From Spirochaetales bacterium (GTDB lineage: Bacteria; Spirochaetota; Spirochaetia; JABEVK01), in contig JABEVK010000008.1 in NCBI GenBank assembly GCA_013044245.1, positions 1 through 41,638 on the forward strand: 41,638 nucleotides of DNA, given 5' to 3'. The notes under the pieces are model-generated. The model made no database searches. It had not been told where the DNA came from and was given only the letters and a program-made list of their open reading frames with translations. Of this stretch, positions 1-8,187 are shown one piece after another. A program made the position numbers and the translations under genes. Numbering within the stretch: position 1 is the first letter of the stretch; every line of letters begins with the position of its first letter.

Positions 1-169
1 ACGAGACACTGGCACCCCAAGCCTGCAGGTCGTGTGCCGTTTGTTCCAAGGTAAGCGGGTTACGGGCGGTTAACAACAGCTCGGCACCTTGGCTGGCCAG
101 ATGACGGGCCAGCGCCAAGCCAACACCCCCCGTAGCACCGGTTACCAACCAGACGGGTTTTAAACTCAT
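1..169 (-). CDS. Short-chain dehydrogenase/reductase, N-terminal part only (runs off the left edge)
   Basis: Minus-strand translation from ATG at 169: MSLKPVWLVTGATGGVGLALARHLASQGAELLLTARNP..., the Rossmann TGxxxGxG motif of SDRs; not in the ORF track because it is truncated by the window edge. Confidence 0.8.
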   Translation of the reverse strand, partial: MSLKPVWLVTGATGGVGLALARHLASQGAELLLTARNPLTLEQTAHDLQAWGASVS

Positions 170-174
170 CATCG

Positions 175-1056
175 TTAAACCTCACTTCGCCAGTCGCGGC
201 CGTGTGTACGAAACAAATCCCGATAATGCTCATACTCGGCTGGCGCCAGGGGGCCATCGTTAAGCCATGCCAACTGCTCGTCGAAGTGAGCTTGGTTTCC
301 TGTTCCAGCAATCGCTGACGTGACCCCCGGGGTAAAGGCGGCAAACCTAAGGGCTGTGTTGCCTCGTTGAAAGCCTTTCTCGTTTAAGAGTCCCATCGTG
401 GTCATTCGTTCCCAATACGTCTCGGCATAGTTACCCACCGGCCTCTGGTCAAACCGCCAGGGTGCGTTACCCAAGGGCCGTTTGGCGATAAAGCCCCTAC
501 CATCCGCCTTCACTTGGGGCAAAAGCGGTATCTTGTCTTGATCAAACAGGTTCACCGAGCCTTCAAACACGTCAAGGTCAGCCAGCCCCAGGGCAAACGC
601 TAAGTCGTCATTGTCCCCCGAATAGCCTATAGCCCGCACCAAGCCCCTCTGTTTGACATTCAAAAGAGCGTGCACCACATCGTACCGCTCAAGCGTCGAG
701 GCCGGACAAGTATGCAAAAGAACAATGTCCAAGTAGTCCGATTTTAAGACCCCCAGGGCTCGTTCTACCCCGCGCACCACACAGTCATAGGTCCAATCAG
801 GAATACCCTCAACCCCGTAGCCCACCTTGGTGCACAACACCGCTTTTTGACGCTGACCATGCAAAAACTTTCCGATTCGCTCTTCGGACAGCCCATAGCC
901 TCGGGCTGTATCCCAAAAGGTTACGCCCTGATCGAGTAAATGCCCTAAAAGAGCGTTAACCTCTTTTTCGGAACGGTCAGACGCGCCGATGTGCCCCGCG
1001 CCAAAACCTAAAGCCGAAAGTTCAATTCCCGTTCGGCCCGTACTTCGGTATTCCAT
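175..1056 (-). CDS. Aldo/keto reductase
   Basis: MEYRSTGRTGIELSALGFGAGHIG..FWDTARGYGLSEERIGKFL..VLCTKVGYG...; start moved to the internal ATG preceded by GGGAGA. Confidence 0.85.
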   Translation of the reverse strand: MEYRSTGRTGIELSALGFGAGHIGASDRSEKEVNALLGHLLDQGVTFWDTARGYGLSEERIGKFLHGQRQKAVLCTKVGYGVEGIPDWTYDCVVRGVERALGVLKSDYLDIVLLHTCPASTLERYDVVHALLNVKQRGLVRAIGYSGDNDDLAFALGLADLDVFEGSVNLFDQDKIPLLPQVKADGRGFIAKRPLGNAPWRFDQRPVGNYAETYWERMTTMGLLNEKGFQRGNTALRFAAFTPGVTSAIAGTGNQAHFDEQLAWLNDGPLAPAEYEHYRDLFRTHGRDWRSEV

Positions 1057-1211
1057 AGTTTCTCTCCCCATCTAAGTTTCTCTTCCCCACGGCATTTCGT
1101 AACCGCCACAAAAAAATTGCCAAAATTTGAAAACTTTTTTGAAGCAGAACCCCCTTAACTCCAGTTCTTGGGTTTGATCGCGATCAGGAAAGTGCGTTGC
1201 GCTTACCACCA

Positions 1212-1227
1212 CCGGCAGACGTGCCGG
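1212..1227 (+). promoter_or_regulatory. Perfect 6-bp hairpin (CCGGCA-GACG-TGCCGG) in the leader of the HU-like gene, just upstream of AGGAGG
   Basis: Read directly; AGGAGG lies about 16 nt downstream, followed by ATG at 1256. Confidence 0.45.
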
Positions 1228-1255
1228 GCGAAACCAAATTGTAGGAGGTACCACC

Positions 1256-1954
1256 ATGGTACATGTCGCTTATTTTAAACGGGATTTTGGAAAAGGGGAA
1301 ACCTCTTTTGCCCGCCAAATCAACAAGAACAAGATGGCCTTTGAGGACGTCTTGACCCTCATGAGCAAGCAGACGGGCTTGTCCGAGGCTGATATGAGGT
1401 CGGTGTTTGACCATTTTTGCGAACACCTTGCCCTATTTTTACCTCAAGGCCATACGATTCAAACGCCGCTGGGAATCTTTTCACTATCAGTACGTCAGCC
1501 CGTTCCGGTGCCGGGAGCCTTTGTTGATAGTCAAAACATCAGTACCGAAAAAGTGCAAGTTCGCCTGCGGTGCGATCAAGCACTCCTTAACCGTCTCAAG
1601 GCGGAGACAACCTTGCAGGTTGTCGACACGCCTTCTGTTACGTTGCCTACCCTTCTTCGCGCCGAGACTACCGAAAGTGGGGGCTTTAACCGGGGGGTTC
1701 CTGGCGAAGTGCTTCACCTTGTCGGTTCTCGCCTAAAGTTTGCCCCCGAGGATACCAAATCCGGGGTCTTTTTTATCGACAACACGGGCAATCAGACACG
1801 GGCCACCGTTTACAGCCGCGTTGGAAGCAAGCGCATCGATGTCAAAGTGCCTACCCTTTCAGCCGGTGAGTACCACTTGGAAGTCCGAACAACGACGACT
1901 GCCGGCGAGGTTCGTGCCGGTCGACTGGGCGAAAGCTTCACGGTTTTGAGCTGA
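1256..1954 (+). CDS. HU-like DNA-binding domain protein with C-terminal DUF4469/Ig-like domain
   Basis: N-term MVHVAYFKRDFGKGETSFARQINKNKMAFEDVLTLMSKQTGLSEADMRSVFDHFCEHL..GHTIQTPLGIFSLS resembles the HU-like fold; C-term GEVLHLVGSRLKFAPEDTKSGVFFI..GEYHLEVRT resembles DUF4469; consensus SD. Confidence 0.75.
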   Translation: MVHVAYFKRDFGKGETSFARQINKNKMAFEDVLTLMSKQTGLSEADMRSVFDHFCEHLALFLPQGHTIQTPLGIFSLSVRQPVPVPGAFVDSQNISTEKVQVRLRCDQALLNRLKAETTLQVVDTPSVTLPTLLRAETTESGGFNRGVPGEVLHLVGSRLKFAPEDTKSGVFFIDNTGNQTRATVYSRVGSKRIDVKVPTLSAGEYHLEVRTTTTAGEVRAGRLGESFTVLS

Positions 1955-1996
1955 CGTTTGACCTAACTTTACCCGGACAGGGGAAGTTCAAACAGG

Positions 1997-2027
1997 GCGT
2001 CGCGGGGAAACTCGCGGCGCTTTTTTT
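1997..2027 (+). terminator. Rho-independent terminator
   Basis: GCGTCGCG-GGGAAACT-CGCGGCGC followed by TTTTTTT, about 40 bp after the HU-like stop. Confidence 0.85.
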
Positions 2028-2057
2028 GGGCGAACAAAGCTGGCGACCGAAAAATTT

Positions 2058-2157
2058 GTGTCACAAAACCGCCAAGATCGTGTCTATAACATCACAGGTT
2101 TGTGACTATAACACGTCGTGATGGTGACTTAAACAGGACAAGATCGTGACTTAATCG
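2058..2157 (+). repeat. Five direct-repeat units at exact 22-bp period, consensus GTGWCTWTAACA plus 10-bp spacer
   Basis: Units start at 2058 GTGTCACAAAAC, 2080 GTGTCTATAACA, 2102 GTGACTATAACA, 2124 GTGACTTAAACA, 2146 GTGACTTAATCG. Confidence 0.85.
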
Positions 2158-2245
2158 TGGGGAGATTCAGCCTGCTCCGGACGGCCGCCGCTGAAGACCT
2201 ACACCTCAAGTCTTGAGGTCAAAGTCCCTGCTTAAGCAAGCCTAA

Positions 2246-3206
2246 AAAGGGCAAATTTTATGTATTGACAATGGGGTCCACTATACAGAAGGAAGGGTCC
2301 GGTTCGACGAACAGCTCAGGCAGGAAATTGACTGGAAAAAAGAAATAGACAACACACATGTTAACAACTTTCTTTCGATGGCGCGCCTCTCACCGCGCGA
2401 AGACCTGCTGAGTTTGCTTTTTAACCTTGGTGCGGGAGAATATCGGAACGAAGATTTTTACCTCAACAATGCCGGCTGTCTTTTTTTCTCCAAAGAGCCG
2501 TCTGTTCGTTTTATCCATACCGGAGTAGTCTGTGGACTTTATAAAGGCACCGGGAAAACGACGATACTTGACCGGAAAGAATTTAACGGCACCCTCACCG
2601 AAAACGTGGATGCTTCCCTTCTGTTCCTCAAGCAGCACCTCAAACTTCGCTTCGAGATAACCGGAGTGGACGCACGGCGCAGGGAAAAACTGGAAATCCC
2701 AGAAGTTGCCCTCCGGGAAGCAATCATCAACGCCGTAACGCACCGCGATTACTTTGAAAAAGGCGCACAGGTCATGATCGAAATATTCGATGACCGGGTT
2801 GAGATTTCAAATCCCGGCGGACTTCCCCGCGCCCTGCCTCCCGACCAGTTCGGCAAACGCAGCGTCTGCCGGAATCGACCGTATCCGCAATGCCCTCGCC
2901 GAAGCCGGATGCAAACCGCCTGAAATCAAAACGCAGGATTACTTTGTCATCACCTTTTTACGGGAACTTACCCCTCAAGTTACCCCTCAAGTTACCCATC
3001 AAGTCGCTGAGTTAGTGGCAGTTTTTACGGATGAAGAAACATTAACCCGTTCTGAAATGATGGAACGACTCGTTCTAAAAGACCGTATGCATTTTATGGC
3101 TGCATACATCGAACCGGCATTGGTTGCTGGCTTGATAGAGATGACTATTCCCGAAAAACCAAACAGCAGATTTCAAAAATACCGCCTCGTCAAGGATAAA
3201 ACATGA
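2246..3206 (+). pseudogene. Decayed AlbA_2 / RecG-C-like ATP-binding protein (5' truncated, internal deletion/frameshift)
   Basis: Frame 1 (open from about 2246): YTEGRVRFDEQL..MARLSPREDLLSLLFNLGA..PEVALREAIINAVTHRDYFEKGAQVMIEIFDDRVEISNPGGLPRALPPDQFGKRSV; continues in another frame as AGIDRIRNALAEAGCKPPEIKTQDYFVITFLRELTPQVTPQVTHQV...; the TPQVTPQV repeat is typical of the family. Confidence 0.8.
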
Positions 3207-3225
3207 CACTTTCGATTTTTGTCCG

Positions 3226-4692
3226 GTGTATGACCAAGAAAGAAAAATTGCTAATGTATACATTAGCAAAATATCGGCTCACGGTTTATCTGGACTTGCC
3301 CAATCAAAACAAAGCGGAGGCCAATGCCAGATTCAGTTCGCCGGATTGAGTGCCTGTGCAAACCCGGCATCTTCGTCCCCAACCAGTGTCACAACTCTAA
3401 ACTTGAGCGCTACAAAGGCAAGGTTGCTGATCGGCGGAACGCCTTTCCAATTGTCGGCAACCGTCACACCCACGACCAATGCTGTTTCCTGGACAAGCAG
3501 CAACAGTGCCGTTGCCACAGTCTCCAGTAGCGGAGTGGTAACTGTCCTTTCTGTTGGCTCAGCCACCATTACCGCTACCAGCGGTTCGATATCGGCAACC
3601 TGTGATATTACCGGCAATGTCTTGTTCATTACCGGTTCCATCATAACCAGCAGTGGCAATCAAGTTCCCGTCTATTGGAGAAATGGCGTTCAAACAATCT
3701 TAACTACCACCCCAGACCAACCCAATGGAACAACCTGCGGCCTTTCAACCAGCGGCAATGACATTATTGTTTGTGGATATAAAGCAAATGCAGATTGGAG
3801 CTCGGTCACCCCTGTTTATTGGCAGAACGGGAACAGTCATGCTTTGGCAATCCCAACGGGCTACTACAGCACTGGCGGGGAATGGATAGACCAATCAACC
3901 GACGCCGCGGGCAATAGCTATATCCGTGGAACATTGGTCTCTCGTGCCAATCATAATAATATTCCCGGATACTGGTTGAACGGAACCTGGACACCGTTGT
4001 CCATGACATTAGCGCCAGGAGTTACAGCCAGTTCCGGTGATATCAACACCACCTATTGGGACAGTACCACCAAATATTGGGGAGGATGGTTAGTCGATCC
4101 AACAACCAACAAACAGGTGCCGGTTTATTGGGCGAATGGAGTTGTATCAGTTGTATCCTTAGGCACGGGGCAAATTGCAAGCGATGCAGCCACCTACAAT
4201 GGAGCTTTCATCTCTTCCATCGTCGGTCCCCCAGACCTACCCAGTGTTACTTTTTTCCTGAGCGCAAATGATTCCAACTATAGACCAATGGACCCCACGA
4301 TGTTGACTAACGGAATGTATACGCCCGTATCAACTGGCGGGACATCTAACGGCGTGATCTGGTTTGCTTCTACTCTCAAAAATGGAACAATCATCGCACA
4401 AGGTGGCATAGGGTCATCGGTCAATTTCTATAATGCCGCTCCAATGTATTGGAAAAATTGGCAGGTTATTCAGCTTACTACTCCAAATGGCTACCCCTTT
4501 GGTAACGCCGGAAGTTGGCAGTATACCGACTCCGCTGACCTGGTGTTTACTGGGAATATCGGATCGACCACAACAGAACAGCTTCCGGTGTACTGGCTAA
4601 ACAATTCTATCGTTTCCCTTCCTTTAGGTAGCTATAATGGTATATCTAATATCAGCGGGGAGGCGAAGAACTGCACTCTAGTCAATTATTAA
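3226..4692 (+). CDS. BIG_2 (bacterial Ig-like) domain protein with repeated P-V-Y-W-x-N-G motifs; putative surface/lipoprotein with uncertain N-terminus
   Basis: LSATKARLLIGGTPFQLSATVTPTTNAVSWTSSNSAVATVSSSGVVTVLSVGSATITATS is BIG_2; then PVYWRNG, PVYWQNG, PGYWLNG, PVYWANG, PMYWKNW, PVYWLNN. A lipobox-like LSAC near residue 43 has no clean signal peptide in frame. Confidence 0.75.
   Translation: MYDQERKIANVYISKISAHGLSGLAQSKQSGGQCQIQFAGLSACANPASSSPTSVTTLNLSATKARLLIGGTPFQLSATVTPTTNAVSWTSSNSAVATVSSSGVVTVLSVGSATITATSGSISATCDITGNVLFITGSIITSSGNQVPVYWRNGVQTILTTTPDQPNGTTCGLSTSGNDIIVCGYKANADWSSVTPVYWQNGNSHALAIPTGYYSTGGEWIDQSTDAAGNSYIRGTLVSRANHNNIPGYWLNGTWTPLSMTLAPGVTASSGDINTTYWDSTTKYWGGWLVDPTTNKQVPVYWANGVVSVVSLGTGQIASDAATYNGAFISSIVGPPDLPSVTFFLSANDSNYRPMDPTMLTNGMYTPVSTGGTSNGVIWFASTLKNGTIIAQGGIGSSVNFYNAAPMYWKNWQVIQLTTPNGYPFGNAGSWQYTDSADLVFTGNIGSTTTEQLPVYWLNNSIVSLPLGSYNGISNISGEAKNCTLVNY
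3248..3269. promoter_or_regulatory. Perfect 22-bp palindrome TTGCTAATGTATACATTAGCAA
   Basis: Read directly; identical to its own reverse complement. Confidence 0.7.
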
Positions 4693-4727
4693 GCCTTGGA
4701 CATCACAATTTGCCCCCTACTGACAAT

Positions 4728-4838
4728 AGTGGACAGTATATCGAACTGACGAAGTATGCGGTAGCTTTTTTTAAAATCTCTTTCCGTGTCCCCTCGGCTT
4801 TCAGTTCGTCTGAAATAAGTTAGGAACCGCTGTCCACT
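4728..4838. mobile_element. MITE-like / internally deleted IS remnant with 9-bp terminal inverted repeats
   Basis: AGTGGACAG (4728-4736) and CTGTCCACT (4830-4838), plus subterminal GAACTGA/TCAGTTC inverted pair; no coding content. Confidence 0.45.
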
Positions 4839-4907
4839 GAAACCAGTATGGTTTATTTTTCGTTGGCTTCTTGAAAAAGATCTTACCGTTGTCCTAGACT
4901 TACCTCC

Positions 4908-5516
4908 GTGGGAAAAATCACCAGATCAAATGAGGACTGGCTTGCGGCCTTAAGCCAAACCGGTCAAACCCGTGACCGGGCCCTGCGGGATCTTAGGTAC
5001 CTCCTCCTCAAAGGCCTTAACTTGGGCTTTCGAGGGCAACCTCCCCAAAAAGACCGCGAGTTTCACGCCCTGTTTGAGGATTTTGTCCAAGATGCCATGA
5101 TAACCATTCTTGAGCACTTAGCCGATTTTAAAGGGAATTCTAGGTTTACCACGTGGGCGCACAAAATTTGCCTGCGTAAGGCTTTTTCCGAGTTACGACG
5201 GCGACGTTGGAAAGACGTCTCGCTACAAAGCATGGTCGATATGGGGCATGAGCCGGAGGCTAAAAGGGAAGATTCCACCCAAGCTGTGCATACCAATACC
5301 ATGATGGAATGGCTTCACAAAGTCATGAACGATGAATTGTCCGAGAAACAGCGAATCGCTTTGCAAGCTGTTGCTTTACAAGGTATGCCCCTAGAAGAAG
5401 TAGCTCGGCGCATGGATTCTAACCGGAATTCGTTGTATAAATTATTACATGATGCTCGACTAAAGCTAAAGAAATGCCTAGAACGCGATGGCTTTAGCAC
5501 AGGGATGTCACCATGA
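4908..5516 (+). CDS. RNA polymerase ECF-type sigma factor
   Basis: FEDFVQDAMITILEHLADFKGNSRFTTWAHKICLRKAFSELRRRRWKDVSL (region 2) and LSEKQRIALQAVALQGMPLEEVARRMDSNRNSLYKLLHDARLKLKKCL (region 4); GTG start. Confidence 0.88.
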   Translation: MGKITRSNEDWLAALSQTGQTRDRALRDLRYLLLKGLNLGFRGQPPQKDREFHALFEDFVQDAMITILEHLADFKGNSRFTTWAHKICLRKAFSELRRRRWKDVSLQSMVDMGHEPEAKREDSTQAVHTNTMMEWLHKVMNDELSEKQRIALQAVALQGMPLEEVARRMDSNRNSLYKLLHDARLKLKKCLERDGFSTGMSP

Positions 5517-5737
5517 AAGAAAATTCCATTCAAAAAATCTCCCAGATGATCGCCAACACAGCACCCCAAGAACTGACTTGCGATGAGGTTTTTCAAGTTC
5601 TTCATCAATACGCAGATATCGTCAGCCGTGGTGAAGACGCCTCACAGCTTCTGCCTGATGTTCACCGTCATTTAGAGAGCTGTCCCGATTGCCGTGAGGA
5701 ATATGAGGCCCTCTTAAGAGCCATAAAAGCCAAGTAA
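5513..5737 (+). CDS. Small zinc-finger (ZAS-like) anti-sigma factor, no transmembrane segment
   Basis: HRHLESCPDCREEYEALLRAIKAK gives HX3CXXC; start overlaps the sigma stop. Confidence 0.75.
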   Translation: MKENSIQKISQMIANTAPQELTCDEVFQVLHQYADIVSRGEDASQLLPDVHRHLESCPDCREEYEALLRAIKAK

Positions 5738-5836
5738 GAGCTTCTCGTGGGCCTACCCTACGGCCGTCTCGGACCTCAAGTACATGATTCAAGTACAGGA
5801 TTAGTACAGACTAAGAAAAGGGCAAAATGAGACCAC

Positions 5837-5869
5837 CCCGTTGATTCCAACGATTAGGGAATCAACGGG
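5837..5869. terminator. Bidirectional terminator-like stem between convergent genes
   Basis: Perfect 12-bp inverted repeat CCCGTTGATTCC / GGAATCAACGGG, followed by TTT on the plus strand. Confidence 0.6.
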
Positions 5870-5880
5870 TTTCAGAAGCT

Positions 5881-7581
5881 TTAGCCAAAGGTAAAAGAGT
5901 AGACTTTCACGGGGCCTTGAAATTTCAAGGTTACGGTTCCCGAAATCTCGTGCGTACCCGAGTAAAGTTCATAGAGGCGGTCTTGATCGAGAGTAAGTAC
6001 TCCTCGGTGAACGTCTGGAGTACTCACGTTTTGTCCATTGACACTTACAAAAACAGTCTTTGAAGCGTCTTTGATAGGATTGATCACCAGATACACCTTT
6101 TGGGCGCGAAACTTGAGGGTGAGCGAAGCAGAGCCACGGTTCTCGGCGAACTGTTTACCGACCCGCCATTCGCCTGTTAGACCCCAATTCGAGCTCACCA
6201 TGCCCTGGGGAAGTCCGTAGTGAGCAAACTGATTGGGTACCATCGGCCCGGTTCCCACAAAGCCCGAGGCCCTTGCCCAGCCGAGGTAGGTTTCAGGAGT
6301 TCTATCGGCGCTTTGTGGCAGCGTTGACGGGATGGTCGTCGCTGCCAAAGTTTCGTGAGTCCCCAAGAGTTTCTGAATATTTCGTTCTGTCGCCGCATAC
6401 CCCCCCTCGCCAAAATGACTCTCGATAAGATTCCCGTCTTTATCAAAAAGGTATTCGGCCGGCCAGTATTGGTTATGGAAGGCATTCCAAATTCCGAACT
6501 TGTTGTCTTGGACAACAGGCCACCTCACACCAAGGTCTTTCACAGCCTGACGGACATTAGACTCCTTGTGTTCAAAGGCAAACTCGGGTGAGTGAACACC
6601 GACAATCACCAGACCTTTGTCTTGATACTTCTGGTACCAGGCTTTCAAGTACGGTAATGTCCGCAGGCAGTTGATGCACGAATACGTCCAAAAATCTACC
6701 AACACGACCTTTCCTCGCAGAGAGGCCATCGTTAAGGGCGGTGAATTGATCCAAACGCCCGAAGCATGGCTGAATGCACCCGCCGGAACCTGTGCAGAGC
6801 TTGCCGTCAGACTCATCTGTCGTTGCTCTAGCTCTTTTTTGACATCCTTTTGATTTTCGATGGCTGTGAGACCAGCTCCGTAGCTGGGGAACGTTTTCAA
6901 AAGCCACGTCTCGACACCACGGTCCCACCCCGCCAAGATCGCGATTCCGGTGACCAGCATGAGCACCCCAAAAATCCGCTGTATAGACCCCGAATGGCGG
7001 GTAAAAAAGGGAAAACGGTTCAGTAAGCTTCTTCCCCCTTGCAAGATCAGGAAGAGAGGGACCGCCGTTCCGGCTGAGTACGCCAATGTGATAAAGATGC
7101 TCCCCGCATCAACGGTCTGGCTGAGCGCCAATGAAACCACAGAAGCCATGATGGGGCCGACACAAGGGGTCCAGACCAAACCCAAACTGGCACCTAAAAG
7201 AATACCGCTAAAGAACCCGCTGGGGGTTTTCTTTCCAAACTTTGGGGCAGATTGCGAAGCGAACCGTCCACTGACCGCTGTGGCTGCCCTCATGAACCCG
7301 TCTTTAAGAACCGGTATAACTAAGACCAGACCAAAGAGTGTGATTAGCCCCGCGGCTATCCAGCGAAGCAGATCGGGGTCAAAATGCAACGCTTGGACCA
7401 AGGCTGACAGGGTTAAAGTAAACACTGTAAAGCTGGCAATAAAGCCCGTGACGACACCCCAAGGGCGGGCTTTGCCTCCCCCTGCCGAACTCCCCAGGAC
7501 GACGGGAAGGACGGGGAGGATACACGGCGAAAGGATCGTAACGATACCGGCCAAGAACGCGAAGCCAATCAACACTCCCAT
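5881..7581 (-). CDS. dipZ: DipZ-type fusion: CcdA-like membrane domain + TlpA-like thioredoxin + C-terminal beta-rich domain
   Basis: MGVLIGFAFLAGIVTILSPCILPVLPVVLGS...; VDFWTYSCINCLRTLPYLKAWYQKYQDKGLVIVGVHSPEF...; C-term LTLKFRAQKVYLVINPIKDASKTVFVSVNGQ. Confidence 0.88.
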   Translation of the reverse strand: MGVLIGFAFLAGIVTILSPCILPVLPVVLGSSAGGGKARPWGVVTGFIASFTVFTLTLSALVQALHFDPDLLRWIAAGLITLFGLVLVIPVLKDGFMRAATAVSGRFASQSAPKFGKKTPSGFFSGILLGASLGLVWTPCVGPIMASVVSLALSQTVDAGSIFITLAYSAGTAVPLFLILQGGRSLLNRFPFFTRHSGSIQRIFGVLMLVTGIAILAGWDRGVETWLLKTFPSYGAGLTAIENQKDVKKELEQRQMSLTASSAQVPAGAFSHASGVWINSPPLTMASLRGKVVLVDFWTYSCINCLRTLPYLKAWYQKYQDKGLVIVGVHSPEFAFEHKESNVRQAVKDLGVRWPVVQDNKFGIWNAFHNQYWPAEYLFDKDGNLIESHFGEGGYAATERNIQKLLGTHETLAATTIPSTLPQSADRTPETYLGWARASGFVGTGPMVPNQFAHYGLPQGMVSSNWGLTGEWRVGKQFAENRGSASLTLKFRAQKVYLVINPIKDASKTVFVSVNGQNVSTPDVHRGVLTLDQDRLYELYSGTHEISGTVTLKFQGPVKVYSFTFG

Positions 7582-7584
7582 AAT

Positions 7585-8043
7585 TTACGCCTTTGCCAAA
7601 ATGCTTTGTACGGTCGTCGTCCCCGACCAAATCTTCTTTTGGTTCCCCTGGGCGTCGATCTCAACGAAGGTATGTTGTTGCGTGATACCGTACTTTGTCT
7701 TAAGGGCCGAAGCCGTGTCGTAATTCACAACGACCAAACGAACGTTGTCGGGAATATCCTGATAATGGGCCTTGAGGTTTTTGTACGTTGCTTGGCAGGT
7801 CGGGCACCAGCTGGCGGCAAAAAAGTAAATCACCGTATGGTCCTTAGCCATGGCTTCGGCAGACGCCTGGGTCGTGAACGGGACAACCTCGGGAGCCATT
7901 CCCGAAAGATCATAGAAAGGCGAGGACCCGTTAGACATCGAATTGTTCGACATCGAGCCGCCCGAGGATTCCTGCTGGCCATTGGCCCAAGCCAGGCCAG
8001 CCATGGTTAACGCTACCAAGGTAGCCATCACCAATTTTTTCAT
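7585..8043 (-). CDS. Exported thioredoxin-like protein
   Basis: Signal MKKLVMATLVALTMAGLAWANGQQESSGG; FFAASWCPTCQATYKNL (CPTC). Confidence 0.8.
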   Translation of the reverse strand: MKKLVMATLVALTMAGLAWANGQQESSGGSMSNNSMSNGSSPFYDLSGMAPEVVPFTTQASAEAMAKDHTVIYFFAASWCPTCQATYKNLKAHYQDIPDNVRLVVVNYDTASALKTKYGITQQHTFVEIDAQGNQKKIWSGTTTVQSILAKA

Positions 8044-8187
8044 TTTAACCTCCTAAGGTTGCGCCTTTTTCAAAAGGCGAGTTAAGAAGTAATGTATAGC
8101 AGGTTTTACAAAAAGACAAGTTTAGTTTACATTTTTCTTAAAAAGGAACCCCAATCGTTGGAGCCCTAGCTGTAGCTTTTTTGAGAC

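Noticed and set aside
2058-2157. CRISPR array interpretation of the 22-bp phased repeats
   Set aside because: Repeat core is only about 12 bp, spacers 10 bp, units diverged; no cas genes in the window
3248-3269. XerCD dif site interpretation of the 22-bp palindrome
   Set aside because: TGTATA centre is suggestive but the arms do not match the dif arm consensus and perfect symmetry is atypical
6950-7723. 257-aa plus-strand ORF opposite dipZ
   Set aside because: Shadow ORF of a confidently assigned membrane/thioredoxin fusion; composition not protein-like
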